DNA of 64,000 nucleotides from an uncultured Bacteroidales bacterium (GCA_902800715.1 CADCFN010000010.1:62001-126000); one strand, 5' to 3'; counted from the stretch's first letter, positions 35,337 through 43,887 are shown. Numbers and translations: made by a program. Notes: generated by a model not told the origin, from the letters alone.

Positions 35337-36344
35337 ATGAAGAATGTGATTCAGGGAAGTCTGATCACCACTTTCAGGTGCAATGCGCAGTGTAACATGT
35401 GCAATATCTGGAAGTTCCAGACCCACCCTAATGAAGAAATAGACGCCTCTTTCTACGAGAGTCTGCCTGCGGGGTTGCGCATCAACATCACGGGCGGAGA
35501 GCCTACGTTGCGTCGTGACATCGATAAGATTTTTGAAATCCTCTATCCCAAATCCCGACTGCTTGAGCTGAGCACTAACGGTTACAACACCGAGAAAATC
35601 GTTGAACTTGCCAACAGATTTCCCAATATTCTCATTCGTGTCAGTGTGGAGGGTCTGCCCAAAATCAATGATGCCAAGCGTGGTATCAAGGACGGCTTTG
35701 ACCATGCCTTGCGCACGATGCTGGAATTGAAGAAGACCAAGTGCAAGAACATCGGTTTTTCGGTCGTTATATCCCCCGACAACTACAAGGATTTGCTCCA
35801 TCTCTATGACCTGTGTGTGGCCCTGGATGTGGAGCTGGGTAACAGTGCCGTCCACAACTCGTGGTACTTCCACAAGGAGGACAACCAGATTGAGAGCGAG
35901 GAGGCCCTGCGTCAGCACGAACTCTTTGTCAAGGCCCTGCTCACCAGCAAGCGCCGTCACTTTAAGGACCGCCTCAAGGACTATGGCCGTGCCTACTTCA
36001 ACCGTTCCATCCATCGTCGCCTGCGTGGCGATACCGACGAGTACCGTCCGCCCTGTGGCGCATTGAGCGATTTCTTCTTTATCGACCCGTGGGGCAACGT
36101 CACCCCTTGCAACGGCAGTGGCGAGGAATGGATTCTGGGCAACATCAAGGAGGATTCCTTCGAGAACATCATGAACAGCGACAAGGCCCGCGAGGCGATG
36201 GAAAAGGTGCGCAACTGCAAGCGCAACTGCACCTTTATCGTTACCGAGCGCCACGACATGGTGCGCCGTCCCTGGGTGCCCATCATGTGGGTGCTCAAGA
36301 ACAAGTGGCGCATCCGCAAGGGTCAAGACCTCTGCTGGGACTAA
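35337..36344 (+). CDS. Radical SAM/SPASM-type protein
   Basis: This 335-aa enzyme has the radical SAM cluster CNAQCNMC (CxxxCxxC, near residue 15) that binds a 4Fe-4S cluster. It also shows the NITGGEPTLRRD motif, a TIM-barrel body, and a C-terminal Cys-rich SPASM-like part (PPCGALSDFFF, then VTPCNGSGEEW and CKRNC) that should hold auxiliary clusters. The reaction is unknown. Related proteins act on peptides or on sugars and nucleotides. The ATG at 35337 is preferred to a TTG at 35325. It lies between two GT4 genes, so a role in modifying a cell-surface glycan or its carrier is plausible but unproven. Confidence 0.87.
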   Translation: MKNVIQGSLITTFRCNAQCNMCNIWKFQTHPNEEIDASFYESLPAGLRINITGGEPTLRRDIDKIFEILYPKSRLLELSTNGYNTEKIVELANRFPNILIRVSVEGLPKINDAKRGIKDGFDHALRTMLELKKTKCKNIGFSVVISPDNYKDLLHLYDLCVALDVELGNSAVHNSWYFHKEDNQIESEEALRQHELFVKALLTSKRRHFKDRLKDYGRAYFNRSIHRRLRGDTDEYRPPCGALSDFFFIDPWGNVTPCNGSGEEWILGNIKEDSFENIMNSDKAREAMEKVRNCKRNCTFIVTERHDMVRRPWVPIMWVLKNKWRIRKGQDLCWD

Positions 36345-36350
36345 GGCTGT

Positions 36351-36431
36351 TTAGTTAATAGTTAATAGAGAATAGTTAATAGTTGACAATTCTCATTCAA
36401 CTGAAAACTGCCAACTGAAAACTGAAAACTT
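36351..36431 (+). repeat. 7-bp-unit hairpin array before the second glycosyltransferase
   Basis: Left-arm units GTTAATA (several copies) and right-arm units AACTGAA, AACTGCC, AACTGAA, AACTGAA run up to the ATG at 36432 with no spacer. The right arm is nearly the same as those before susE and susF, although the genes are unrelated. Confidence 0.75.
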
Positions 36432-37499
36432 ATGAAGACGGTAGCGGTGATCGGCACGCGCGGTTTCCCTGGCATCCAGGGTGGCGTTGAAGCTCATAGC
36501 TACCATCTTTATACCCACATGGACGACGTGCACGTGCGTCTCTACCGCCGTCGTGCCTATCTCACCGAGCAGTCGTCACAGTCTTTCCCCAACATCGAGT
36601 ACGTTGACCTGCCCTCGACCCGCATCAAGGGCTTTGAAGCGGTGTGGCACACCTTGCTGAGCGTGCTGCACATCCTCTTTCACCGTCCCGACGTGGTTCA
36701 CATCCACAACATCGGTCCCGGCATGTTTGCTCCGCTGGTGCGCCTGATGGGACTGCCCGTGGTGCTGACCTACCACAGCCCCAACTATGAGCACAGCAAG
36801 TGGAATGCGCCCGCCCGTTGGCTGCTGCGCCAGTGCGAGCGTATTTCTCTCCACTATAGCAACCGCATCATCTTTGTCAACCGTTATCAGATGGAGAAGT
36901 GTGGCGCTATGGATAAGAGCGTCTTCATCCCCAATGGCATCGACCCCGTGACGCGCAGCGATTCCACTGCTTTTCTTGAGAAGCATGGCATCGTCGCTGG
37001 CGGCTACCTGCTCGCCGTGGGCCGTCTCACGCCCGAGAAGGGCTTTGAGTATCTCGTTCAGGCTGCCAACCGCCTGCCGCAGGTCGCTCAGGTCGTCATC
37101 GCCGGAGCCAGTGACCATGACAGCCTTTATCGGGAACAGCTGGAGCGGTTAGATGTCAATAAGAAGGTGGTTTTCACAGGATTCACCACGGGCGAGGACC
37201 TGCGCCAGCTTTACAGCCATGCACGCGCCTTCGTCCTGCCGTCGGTCAACGAGGGCTTCCCGATGGTCTTGCTCGAAGCGATGGCCTATGGGCTGCCCAT
37301 CCTTTGCAGTGACATTCCCGGCACGCGACAGGTGGAACTCCCCGAGACCGACTATTTCGCCGTGAGCGACGTCGATTCGCTGTGTGCCGCCATTACCCGC
37401 CTGCTGGATTCCCCAGTCGAGGCTCAGCATTACGACCTTGAAAAGTATAATTGGGATACGATTGCTGCCGCCACCCGTCAGCAGCTTTTTCCTCATTGA
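36432..37499 (+). CDS. Glycosyltransferase family 4 (rhamnosyl/galactosyl-type, DUF1972 N-terminus)
   Basis: This 355-aa GT-B enzyme begins with KTVAVIGTRGFPGIQGGVEA, the hallmark of the DUF1972 N-terminal domain found in exopolysaccharide GT4 proteins. VHIHNIGPGMFAPLVRLMG follows. The donor-site region has LAVGRLTPEKGFEYLV and LPSVNEGFPMVLLEAMAYGL. It probably transfers a sugar to the growing repeat unit. The array before it ends exactly at the start codon. The repeat-rich stretch after it marks the end of this glycan gene group. Confidence 0.9.
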   Translation: MKTVAVIGTRGFPGIQGGVEAHSYHLYTHMDDVHVRLYRRRAYLTEQSSQSFPNIEYVDLPSTRIKGFEAVWHTLLSVLHILFHRPDVVHIHNIGPGMFAPLVRLMGLPVVLTYHSPNYEHSKWNAPARWLLRQCERISLHYSNRIIFVNRYQMEKCGAMDKSVFIPNGIDPVTRSDSTAFLEKHGIVAGGYLLAVGRLTPEKGFEYLVQAANRLPQVAQVVIAGASDHDSLYREQLERLDVNKKVVFTGFTTGEDLRQLYSHARAFVLPSVNEGFPMVLLEAMAYGLPILCSDIPGTRQVELPETDYFAVSDVDSLCAAITRLLDSPVEAQHYDLEKYNWDTIAAATRQQLFPH

Positions 37500-37535
37500 A
37501 TTACAATAATATCGATTTATTAGTGTTGGCGAAAA

Positions 37536-37756
37536 GCTCCGTTAGGAGCGGCCAGGGCATAGGCAGGGGTGCAGCGAGGCGAAGCCGAGTGTAACCCCTG
37601 TAAGAGTGAGCATTCGTCCTAGTCCCATCGGGACGCGACGTCCTTTGTGTCGCTCTGTCGCCCCTAGCGGGGCTATATATAGCTGGGTGTACTATCAACA
37701 GGAGTTCCGCTTCGCTCCACTCCTGCCTATAACCTGTCGGCCCGACGGGCCTAAAA
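37536..37756 (+). repeat. 221-bp multi-hairpin element, copy 1 (inverted relative to copy 2)
   Basis: This non-coding, GC-rich stretch begins GCTCCGTTAGGAGC, a small palindrome, and contains further short hairpins. It ends in a CCTATAACCTGTCGGCCC-type segment. It matches the reverse complement of 44034-44254 over the same length, with scattered differences. Apart from the tandem repeats right after it, nothing else is seen in the 37500-37919 gap. Confidence 0.85.
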
Positions 37757-37838
37757 GCGGTCACCGGCCTTGGCTGTTCATTCGGGCCTAAATGCGGTCA
37801 CCGGCCTTGGCTGTTCATTCGGGCCTAAAAGCGGTCAC
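37747..37838 (+). repeat. 37-bp tandem repeat, 2.5 copies
   Basis: Units at 37747-37783 and 37784-37820 differ by one base, and a third partial unit covers 37821-37838. Each starts GGGCCTAAAAGCGGTCAC. It overlaps the end of the 221-bp element. Confidence 0.9.
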
Positions 37839-37919
37839 GCCAAAGCGAGGCTCTACCACCTTTTATATCATTACAGTTTTTGCATTGAATTACATCCATC
37901 CGGTCTTCAACACCTGTTT

Positions 37920-39440
37920 TTACCGATGGGTGCCATCTCCTGGGGGTCCAACACTTGGGTCGAAGCCCCACTGTGACTGCAGCCAGTCGATTTTGCTGTG
38001 GATATAGGATTTGTATTGAGCGGCAGCATAGTCGATGTTTAACCAATCCCAATACCTCCATCTCACGGCATGACAGGACCAAGCCGAGCGTATGGCAGCA
38101 ACATGGTCGTCAATCATCTGGTCGATATCCAGCCCATTGAAGCCCGAAGCGTAAAACTCTTGCCAATGGCTGTTGACAACTCTTTGGAAATGAGGGAATT
38201 TGGCTATTTCCTTAATCCAGTGGGAATGAAAGTACTCATCCTGATAGATGAAATAATGGAAACTGGTGGCTTCGGTCAGGTTGATTCTCTCAAAAGATTG
38301 ACCCATGTCCCATACTGGGCCGAAAATCAATTTCGTTGAGTCGCCCTTGTGCTTGTGCATGTAGCAACTGCCGTAGAAACACTCGAGATTATCGATGATT
38401 TCGGCAACGATATAGAAACAGGCGAGCGAATCGATGTCTATGTATTTTTCCCATTCGGTATTAAGTTTATTGGGTGTGTAGATTGCGGCATTTGCCTTCT
38501 CGATGAACTGTTTGATATAAGACTGTTGCTGCGAGGATAAGTTCTCGGGCGAGTGTGGCGTAATCCATAGCCAGTCATACCAATTGCCCCCATCTCTTTC
38601 TTTGATTTTGATGGTGTTGTCCTCAAAATAGTTGTCGATTTCGATAAGCCAGCCGCCAGTGACTTTATCGGGATTGGTTTCCCCGTCGTCCTGTTCCTCA
38701 ATATTGACACGATTCTTGTCCACGCGTATTTTCTCGGTGAGGAAATACAGACCGATGTATTGCCCGTTGAGTACCACCTCGACGGGTGCTTGGGCAGGCG
38801 TGTACGACAGTCCGATGCGGCGGCTCAACTCAAACCCCATCGTGTTTTTCAGCTTCGCATAGAGGTCATCGGCATGCGGCAGCAGGCAGAAGTGCTTGTT
38901 GCTCTTCATGCCCATCAGGGGCTGTTTGGTATCGAGCTTGATGCGGTAGGGTTTTTCGGGAAACACTATCCATGTGTAGTTGCCGTGCCCTTTAATCTGC
39001 ATCCCGAGCGGGTTAGTCGAGGATCCGATGGAAGTATAGCCGTCGATGCCCATGGCGTCGAGCCACCAGTCGGCTTGCAGGTATTCTTCCTTGCTCACGA
39101 TATTGAGGTGATTGCTGGTGTTGATATACAGCACGGGTAGCGTGCCCGAGAAGGTGGGCATGGGTGGCAGGTCACCATTCTGCAGGCCATCAATCAGCAT
39201 GGTAATATCTTGAATATCGATGGCGTGGTCGTCGTTGATGTCGATAGCATAGGTGTACAATTGGTCATACTCCACGCCTTTCATCACGCTGTCGATGAGT
39301 GCGGTAAGGTCATTGATATCAGTTGACCAGTCACAATTCACGTCACCACGGGGCCGCAAGCCTCCCTGGGCGTGCAGATTAAAGCCCGTGACACCAAGAA
39401 GGCACAGGATAAATATCGTTAAGCGAACTCTCATGGCCAT
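37920..39440 (-). CDS. CotH-like kinase family protein with N-terminal dockerin-like repeats
   Basis: This 506-aa exported protein has a signal peptide (to about residue 24, LHAQG). Two dockerin-like calcium loops span about 30-90 (GDVNCDWSTDINDLTALI and AIDINDDHAIDIQDITMLI). A CotH domain (about 105-500) carries PVEVVLNGQYIGLYFLTEKI and GGWLIEIDN. CotH proteins are protein-kinase-like, phosphorylating spore-coat proteins in Bacillus, and in Bacteroidota they are usually exported with unknown substrates. Met1 or Met3 could be the start. It is transcribed toward the 221-bp repeat. The second dockerin loop is degenerate. Confidence 0.88.
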   Translation of the reverse strand: MAMRVRLTIFILCLLGVTGFNLHAQGGLRPRGDVNCDWSTDINDLTALIDSVMKGVEYDQLYTYAIDINDDHAIDIQDITMLIDGLQNGDLPPMPTFSGTLPVLYINTSNHLNIVSKEEYLQADWWLDAMGIDGYTSIGSSTNPLGMQIKGHGNYTWIVFPEKPYRIKLDTKQPLMGMKSNKHFCLLPHADDLYAKLKNTMGFELSRRIGLSYTPAQAPVEVVLNGQYIGLYFLTEKIRVDKNRVNIEEQDDGETNPDKVTGGWLIEIDNYFEDNTIKIKERDGGNWYDWLWITPHSPENLSSQQQSYIKQFIEKANAAIYTPNKLNTEWEKYIDIDSLACFYIVAEIIDNLECFYGSCYMHKHKGDSTKLIFGPVWDMGQSFERINLTEATSFHYFIYQDEYFHSHWIKEIAKFPHFQRVVNSHWQEFYASGFNGLDIDQMIDDHVAAIRSAWSCHAVRWRYWDWLNIDYAAAQYKSYIHSKIDWLQSQWGFDPSVGPPGDGTHR

Positions 39441-39651
39441 AGTCGTTCGATTGTCCTTGTTCTATTATTTTAACGATTAAACGGCAGTTTTATTACTGCA
39501 ATTTCCTTTTTTCTCATTTTTCCCCATGCACGCGTTAAGTAATGGGTATTTAGCAATTTATCTAGTCGAATTCCGCCAAAATCAATTATATATTGTTGGT
39601 GTTTTGCAAACTTTTTTACCGTTTTTCTTGACTTTGGGGGTCTCCAGGCAG

Positions 39652-39659
39652 TAACTTTG
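39652..39659 (+). promoter_or_regulatory. -7 box (TAACTTTG) for the AAA ATPase gene
   Basis: It is a full TAnnTTTG match with a TTG 21 nt upstream. It would place the whole 7-bp-unit array in a leader of about 195 nt. Confidence 0.55.
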
Positions 39660-39664
39660 CAGCG

Positions 39665-39832
39665 ACCTTTAGGAATTAGGAATTAGGAATTAGGAGTTAG
39701 GAATTAGGAGTTAGGAATTAGGAGTTAGGAATTGGCATCCGCCCTTCTTTCAACTAAGGACTAACAACTAGCAACTAACAACTAGCAACTAAGGACTAGC
39801 AACTAAGGACTAGAAACTAGCAACTAGCAACT
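39665..39832 (+). repeat. Long 7-bp-unit array in the leader of the AAA ATPase gene
   Basis: The left part repeats TTAGGAA/TTAGGAG about nine times. The right part repeats AACTAGC, AACTAAG and GACTAGC-type units about eleven times, ending shortly before the ATG at 39860. It is the largest of the 7-bp arrays in the window. The rest of the 39441-39859 gap is AT-rich, with a TTTCTCATTTTTCCC motif at 39510-39524. Confidence 0.85.
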
Positions 39833-39859
39833 TTTATTAACCATTCAAACCTTACAGCC

Positions 39860-40927
39860 ATGACAGAACAAGAAATTTTAGACCGAATCAGGGCTGCCAA
39901 CGAGCAACCCTTTGATGAACCCCAGAACGAGGTATACATCGAGAAAAAGAGTGAGTATGCCATCAAGGATGGCGTCGATTACCCCGACCCCGAATATCTC
40001 ATTGACATTGGCGGTGTGCCGACGATGCCCAAAGGCAACCTCGTCGCCTTGAGTGCCAAGTGGAAGAACGGCAAGACCTTCTTCTGCGACATCATCAGTG
40101 CCATTTTCCTCGGGTCGCGTGCCTTCGGGCAGTGTACTGCCCTGCAGTCCACAGGCAAGGTGCAGTTCTTTGACACTGAGCAGGCCGTGAGCGACACCGC
40201 CCGCATCCGCAAGACCATCAAGGCAATGACCGACGAGAGCCGCCACAGCGACCTGGAGGTCTATTGCCTGCGTAATGCCGAAATCGATACCGACGAGGAT
40301 GACAACAAGCGTATTTCGCGCTTTGATTTCATCAAGCACAGCATTGAGCAAGACCATCCCGACCTGGTCATCATCGACGGCATCGCCGACCTGATTTACA
40401 ACTACAACGACGTGAATGAATCAAATGATATGGTCAGCCGCCTTGCCGCCATTGCCAACGAGCACAACTGCTGCATCGTCGTGGTCATGCACCAGAACAA
40501 GGGGCAAAAGGACAAGAACATGAAGGGCCACCTGGGCACCATGCTGTTCCAGAAGTGCAGCGACGTGTTCAACGTGGAGAAATGCGGCAGTGTCTTTGTT
40601 GTCAGCCATGGTGTGAGCCGCCACCGCCAGTGTGAGGACATCGCCTTCAAGCTCGATGCCAATGCCGTGCCCATGGATGCCTTTGCCGACCGCCAGCTGC
40701 AAGTAGAGATGGCACGACAGTCTGAAAGGGCAAAGCTACACGACCAACTGGCACAATGCCTTGAAGAGAATGCCACAGGGTACAAGAAGAGCGAAGTGGT
40801 CAATCTTGTCAAGGAAAACTTGGGTTACAGCCAGTCTCAAGCCTACAGGTTAGTTGCAAAGGCTGAGGAGATGAAGGTATTGTCTTCCAATGATAAGAGA
40901 AGGTATTATCTCGCACCCTTACAGTAA
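39860..40927 (+). CDS. AAA (RecA/RepA-like) ATPase with C-terminal winged-helix-like region
   Basis: This 355-aa P-loop protein of the AAA_25/RepA-helicase-like type has a Walker A at about residues 65-73 (SAKWKNGKT), where Lys-Trp-Lys-Asn replaces the usual small residues. The Walker B is DLVIIDGIADL. A VVVMHQNKG sensor region follows. The C-terminal 70 residues (ATGYKKSEVVNLVKENLGYS) look like a helix-turn-helix. Related proteins are found on Bacteroidota plasmids and integrated elements, but no other mobile-element gene is present here. Its own promoter and a very long repeat leader precede it. It is divergent from cotH. Confidence 0.75.
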   Translation: MTEQEILDRIRAANEQPFDEPQNEVYIEKKSEYAIKDGVDYPDPEYLIDIGGVPTMPKGNLVALSAKWKNGKTFFCDIISAIFLGSRAFGQCTALQSTGKVQFFDTEQAVSDTARIRKTIKAMTDESRHSDLEVYCLRNAEIDTDEDDNKRISRFDFIKHSIEQDHPDLVIIDGIADLIYNYNDVNESNDMVSRLAAIANEHNCCIVVVMHQNKGQKDKNMKGHLGTMLFQKCSDVFNVEKCGSVFVVSHGVSRHRQCEDIAFKLDANAVPMDAFADRQLQVEMARQSERAKLHDQLAQCLEENATGYKKSEVVNLVKENLGYSQSQAYRLVAKAEEMKVLSSNDKRRYYLAPLQ

Positions 40928-41109
40928 AATTATTTAGGCAATGATATAGCTGTTGGCGCAAAACCCTGCGGAGCTAATGTTAATTATGCGAATTGGACCA
41001 ATTTAACGCGAATTTTTAATATTTTTTCGTGATATTGGCTTCGCTAAAGGTTCGCATTAAAAAACTTTCAGGGTCAACTCCTATATCGTTTCATTTTTAT
41101 TTCTCATTT

Positions 41110-41372
41110 TTCTCATTCTCATATATAAATGAGAAGAATGAGAAATATTTATTTTTATTTAAATGGCATGTTATCGCAAGTATTAACATGACTATTAATT
41201 ATCTTGTTATACTGCAATAGCAAGATAATTGTCACTTTCCCTCTATTCCCATTTTTCTCATCTTTCCCGTGCAGACGTGTTTTTCTCAACAAAACCGGAA
41301 TTCTCCCCTCATTTGGAAAACACGCGCGTGTGAGAAGAATGAGAAAAACGGGAAAATGGGAATGTGTAATCT
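41110..41372. repeat. Inverted TTCTCATT-type repeats in the gap after the AAA ATPase gene
   Basis: An imperfect hairpin of CATTCTCAT / ATGAGAAGAATG lies near 41112-41140. A second, longer one pairs CCCATTTTTCTCAT-type sequence near 41249 with AATGAGAAAAACGGG near 41338. The 41254-41268 motif matches 39510-39524 on the other side of the gene with one mismatch. The rest of the 40928-41451 gap is AT-rich with nothing else recognised, apart from the promoter at 41417. Confidence 0.6.
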
Positions 41373-41416
41373 CAAAGCCGTTGCGTTGAGATGATGTGTG
41401 ATTGGTAAAAATGATG

Positions 41417-41424
41417 TACCTTTG
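41417..41424 (+). promoter_or_regulatory. -7 box (TACCTTTG) for the MBOAT operon
   Basis: It is a full TAnnTTTG match 27 nt before the ATG at 41452. It lies inside a longer GTG-started reading, so the ATG is the better start. Confidence 0.6.
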
Positions 41425-41451
41425 TGGATTCACATCAGCAGTCACTGCCCA

Positions 41452-42867
41452 ATGGTTTACAACTCGATTAACTTTATAGTGCTGTTTCCGCTCATCTTCT
41501 TGCTGTACTATGTCATTCCGGCACGTTACGGCAAGGCTAGGAACCTGTTCCTGCTGGTGGTGAGTTATCTGCTCTATATGCAGTGGAAACCGGTGTATGC
41601 CTTGATGCTCATGGGGGTGACCGTGGTGACCTATTGGGCGGCACTCAGGCTGAACGGCACCAGGCGCTCGAGAGCGGTGGTCACTGCCGGAGTGCTACTG
41701 GCACTGTTGCCGCTAGTGCTGTTCAAGTATTTCAACTTCATCAACGACAGCCTGAGTGAGGCGCTCTCGCTTGCCGGGCTGCACTTCCAGTTGCCGGGCT
41801 TGAATTGGGCGGTGCCGATTGGCATCTCGTTCTTCACCTTCCAGGCACTGGGCTACCTGTGGGACGTCTATTACAAGCGCCAGGAGGCTGAGCGCGATTT
41901 CTTGACCTATGCCTTGTTTGTCTCGTTCTTCCCCAGCATCCTGTCGGGTCCCATCAACAAGGCGTCGCTCGTCATCCCGCAGTTGAAGGCGTTGCGTCCG
42001 CAATACGACCGTGCCAAGGTCACCGAGGGCTTGCGGCTCATATTGTGGGGCATGTTCATGAAGGTGGTGGTCGCCGACCGCGTGGCGCTCTATGTTGACA
42101 CGGTGTTGCCCAACTATATGTATTATTCGGGCATCTCCTGCTTTGTGGCTAGCGTGTGCTATACGATACAGATTTATGCCGATTTTGCGGGCTACTCGCT
42201 CATGGCAATCGGTGTTGGCAAGACCTTGGGCTTTGAATTGACCGAGAACTTCCGTCGTCCCTATTTTGCGGTCAGCGTGACCGATTTCTGGCACCGCTGG
42301 CACATCTCGCTGTCCACATGGCTCAAGGATTATATCTACATCCCGATGGGCGGTAGCCGTTGTTCGCGGCTGCGCAACTACTGGAACATCTTTGTGACGT
42401 TCCTGGTGAGTGGTGTGTGGCACGGTGCCAACTGGACGTTCATCGTGTGGGGCTGCATGCACGGCATCTGCCAGATTGTCGAGAAAATGCTCAACCAGCA
42501 GCGTTGCCGCTATGGCATGGCGGGCAAGACCGTCAAGGTCATCATCACCTTCCTGGTGGTGAACTTTGCATGGATTTTCTTCCGTATGCCCACGTTGGGC
42601 GATGCCTGCGGTGTTATTGCCAGGATATTCGACCTGTCGCACGCTCATGCCGTCTTCATGCCCACAGCGACCGATTCGGCGCTGATGGCGTTAGGCGTCG
42701 GCATGTTGTTTGCCAAGGATTTCCTTGACGAGTTCTTCCCTTGCCGTTGCCGCTTGCTCGACAACAGGCGTGCCGTGGTGCGATGGAGCGCTGCCGTTGT
42801 TACCCTGGTGCTGATTTTGCTCTGCGGGGTATTCAGCGCCGACCAGTTCATTTACGCCAAATTCTGA
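41452..42867 (+). CDS. MBOAT-family O-acyltransferase (AlgI-like)
   Basis: This 471-aa polytopic inner-membrane protein moves acyl groups, usually acetyl, onto exported polysaccharides. It starts with the typical VYNSINFIVLFPLIFLLYY. Family motifs follow: FFTFQALGYLWDVYY, SFFPSILSGPI, and the catalytic-His region TDFWHRWHISLSTWLKDYIY with the later SGVWHGANWTFIVWG. About eleven hydrophobic segments are visible. It is coupled to the SGNH gene five bases downstream, the same pairing as AlgI with AlgJ/AlgX-type partners. It probably decorates the exopolysaccharide made by the neighbouring genes, although it lies in the repeat-bounded segment. Confidence 0.93.
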   Translation: MVYNSINFIVLFPLIFLLYYVIPARYGKARNLFLLVVSYLLYMQWKPVYALMLMGVTVVTYWAALRLNGTRRSRAVVTAGVLLALLPLVLFKYFNFINDSLSEALSLAGLHFQLPGLNWAVPIGISFFTFQALGYLWDVYYKRQEAERDFLTYALFVSFFPSILSGPINKASLVIPQLKALRPQYDRAKVTEGLRLILWGMFMKVVVADRVALYVDTVLPNYMYYSGISCFVASVCYTIQIYADFAGYSLMAIGVGKTLGFELTENFRRPYFAVSVTDFWHRWHISLSTWLKDYIYIPMGGSRCSRLRNYWNIFVTFLVSGVWHGANWTFIVWGCMHGICQIVEKMLNQQRCRYGMAGKTVKVIITFLVVNFAWIFFRMPTLGDACGVIARIFDLSHAHAVFMPTATDSALMALGVGMLFAKDFLDEFFPCRCRLLDNRRAVVRWSAAVVTLVLILLCGVFSADQFIYAKF

Positions 42868-42872
42868 CCCTC

Positions 42873-43829
42873 ATGAAGCGACATCTGTTCAAAATAGCGG
42901 CTTTCTTCCTCATCGTTGTCCTGCTTGACTTGGCGACAGGAATGGTGTTCTCGCGCCTGACGGGTTGTGCTCGTGGCGGCGATACTGCCCGCAACGAGTA
43001 TATCTGCAACAAGACCAGCGAGGATATTCTTGTTTTCGGCTCATCCCGCGCCATCCATCATTATAATCCCCTCATCATTGCCGATTCCCTGGGCTTGACG
43101 TGTTATAACTGCGGTCAGGACGGGAATGGCGCCATTTTGAATTATGGCCGTTACCACCTCATCAGCCAGCGCTATCACCCCAAGGTGGTCATCTATGACG
43201 TGATGCCCTTGTATGACCTGCTGACGGGTGAGGACAACCGCAAATTCCTGGGATGGCTCAGGCCCTATTACGACCGCCCTGGCATCGACAGCGTGTTCGC
43301 TTGGGTGGACCCGATGGAGAAATACAAGATGATGAGCAGGATGTACCGCTACAATTCCCGTTTCCTGCAGATTCTGTCAGATTGCGTGAGGCCAGCCCAA
43401 GAAGATGCCTTGAAAGGCTTCCAACCCATTGACGGGACACTGGACACCCTGAAAATCAACCCCGAGGTCATCGAGTCGCCCCGGCTGGATTCGCTCAAGA
43501 TTTCCTGCCTCAAGAGGATGATTGACGAGACCGATGCCACACGCTTTGTCTTTGTCGTTTCTCCGTATTGGTATGGTATGGATGACAGGCTGATAGCGCC
43601 GTTGCGAGACCTGTGCCGGCAGCGTGGCATCCTGTTGCTGGATTTCTCCAACGACCCGAAATATGTTCACAACGACGATTATTTCATTGACGGGGTGCAT
43701 CTCAACGCACGGGGCGCCGATGAATTCACACGGGACCTCGTCAAGCGGCTCAAGCAGGTGTGTGCCGAGGTGGTTCAGGACGCAATGTCGCCCCGCTTGG
43801 CAGCCATTAGCTTTTCCAAGAGGGGGTAA
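42873..43829 (+). CDS. SGNH/GDSL-hydrolase-like membrane-anchored protein
   Basis: This 318-aa protein has an N-terminal membrane anchor or signal (FKIAAFFLIVVLLDLATGMV). It has an SGNH-like core: ILVFGSSRAIHHYNP as block I with the nucleophile Ser, and DGVHLNARGADEFTRDL as the Asp-x-x-His block V. Such proteins act with MBOAT acyltransferases in transferring acetyl groups to periplasmic polysaccharide. The ATG at 42873 is chosen because the longer reading lies inside the MBOAT gene and lacks the hydrophobic start. The 449-bp gap after it holds only repeat elements. Confidence 0.83.
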   Translation: MKRHLFKIAAFFLIVVLLDLATGMVFSRLTGCARGGDTARNEYICNKTSEDILVFGSSRAIHHYNPLIIADSLGLTCYNCGQDGNGAILNYGRYHLISQRYHPKVVIYDVMPLYDLLTGEDNRKFLGWLRPYYDRPGIDSVFAWVDPMEKYKMMSRMYRYNSRFLQILSDCVRPAQEDALKGFQPIDGTLDTLKINPEVIESPRLDSLKISCLKRMIDETDATRFVFVVSPYWYGMDDRLIAPLRDLCRQRGILLLDFSNDPKYVHNDDYFIDGVHLNARGADEFTRDLVKRLKQVCAEVVQDAMSPRLAAISFSKRG

Positions 43830-43887
43830 GGCTCACCAAGGAGTTGCAGGACTTGCACATGCTTTACTATAGTGGAGGTTTCCCGTG

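Noticed and set aside
37747-37838. CRISPR-like array
   Set aside because: Units are directly adjacent with no unique spacers, so this is a simple tandem repeat.
39665-39832. CRISPR or telomere-like repeat
   Set aside because: The period is 7 bp with no spacers and the sequence is internal to a chromosome-like region, so it fits the dispersed 7-bp-unit family.
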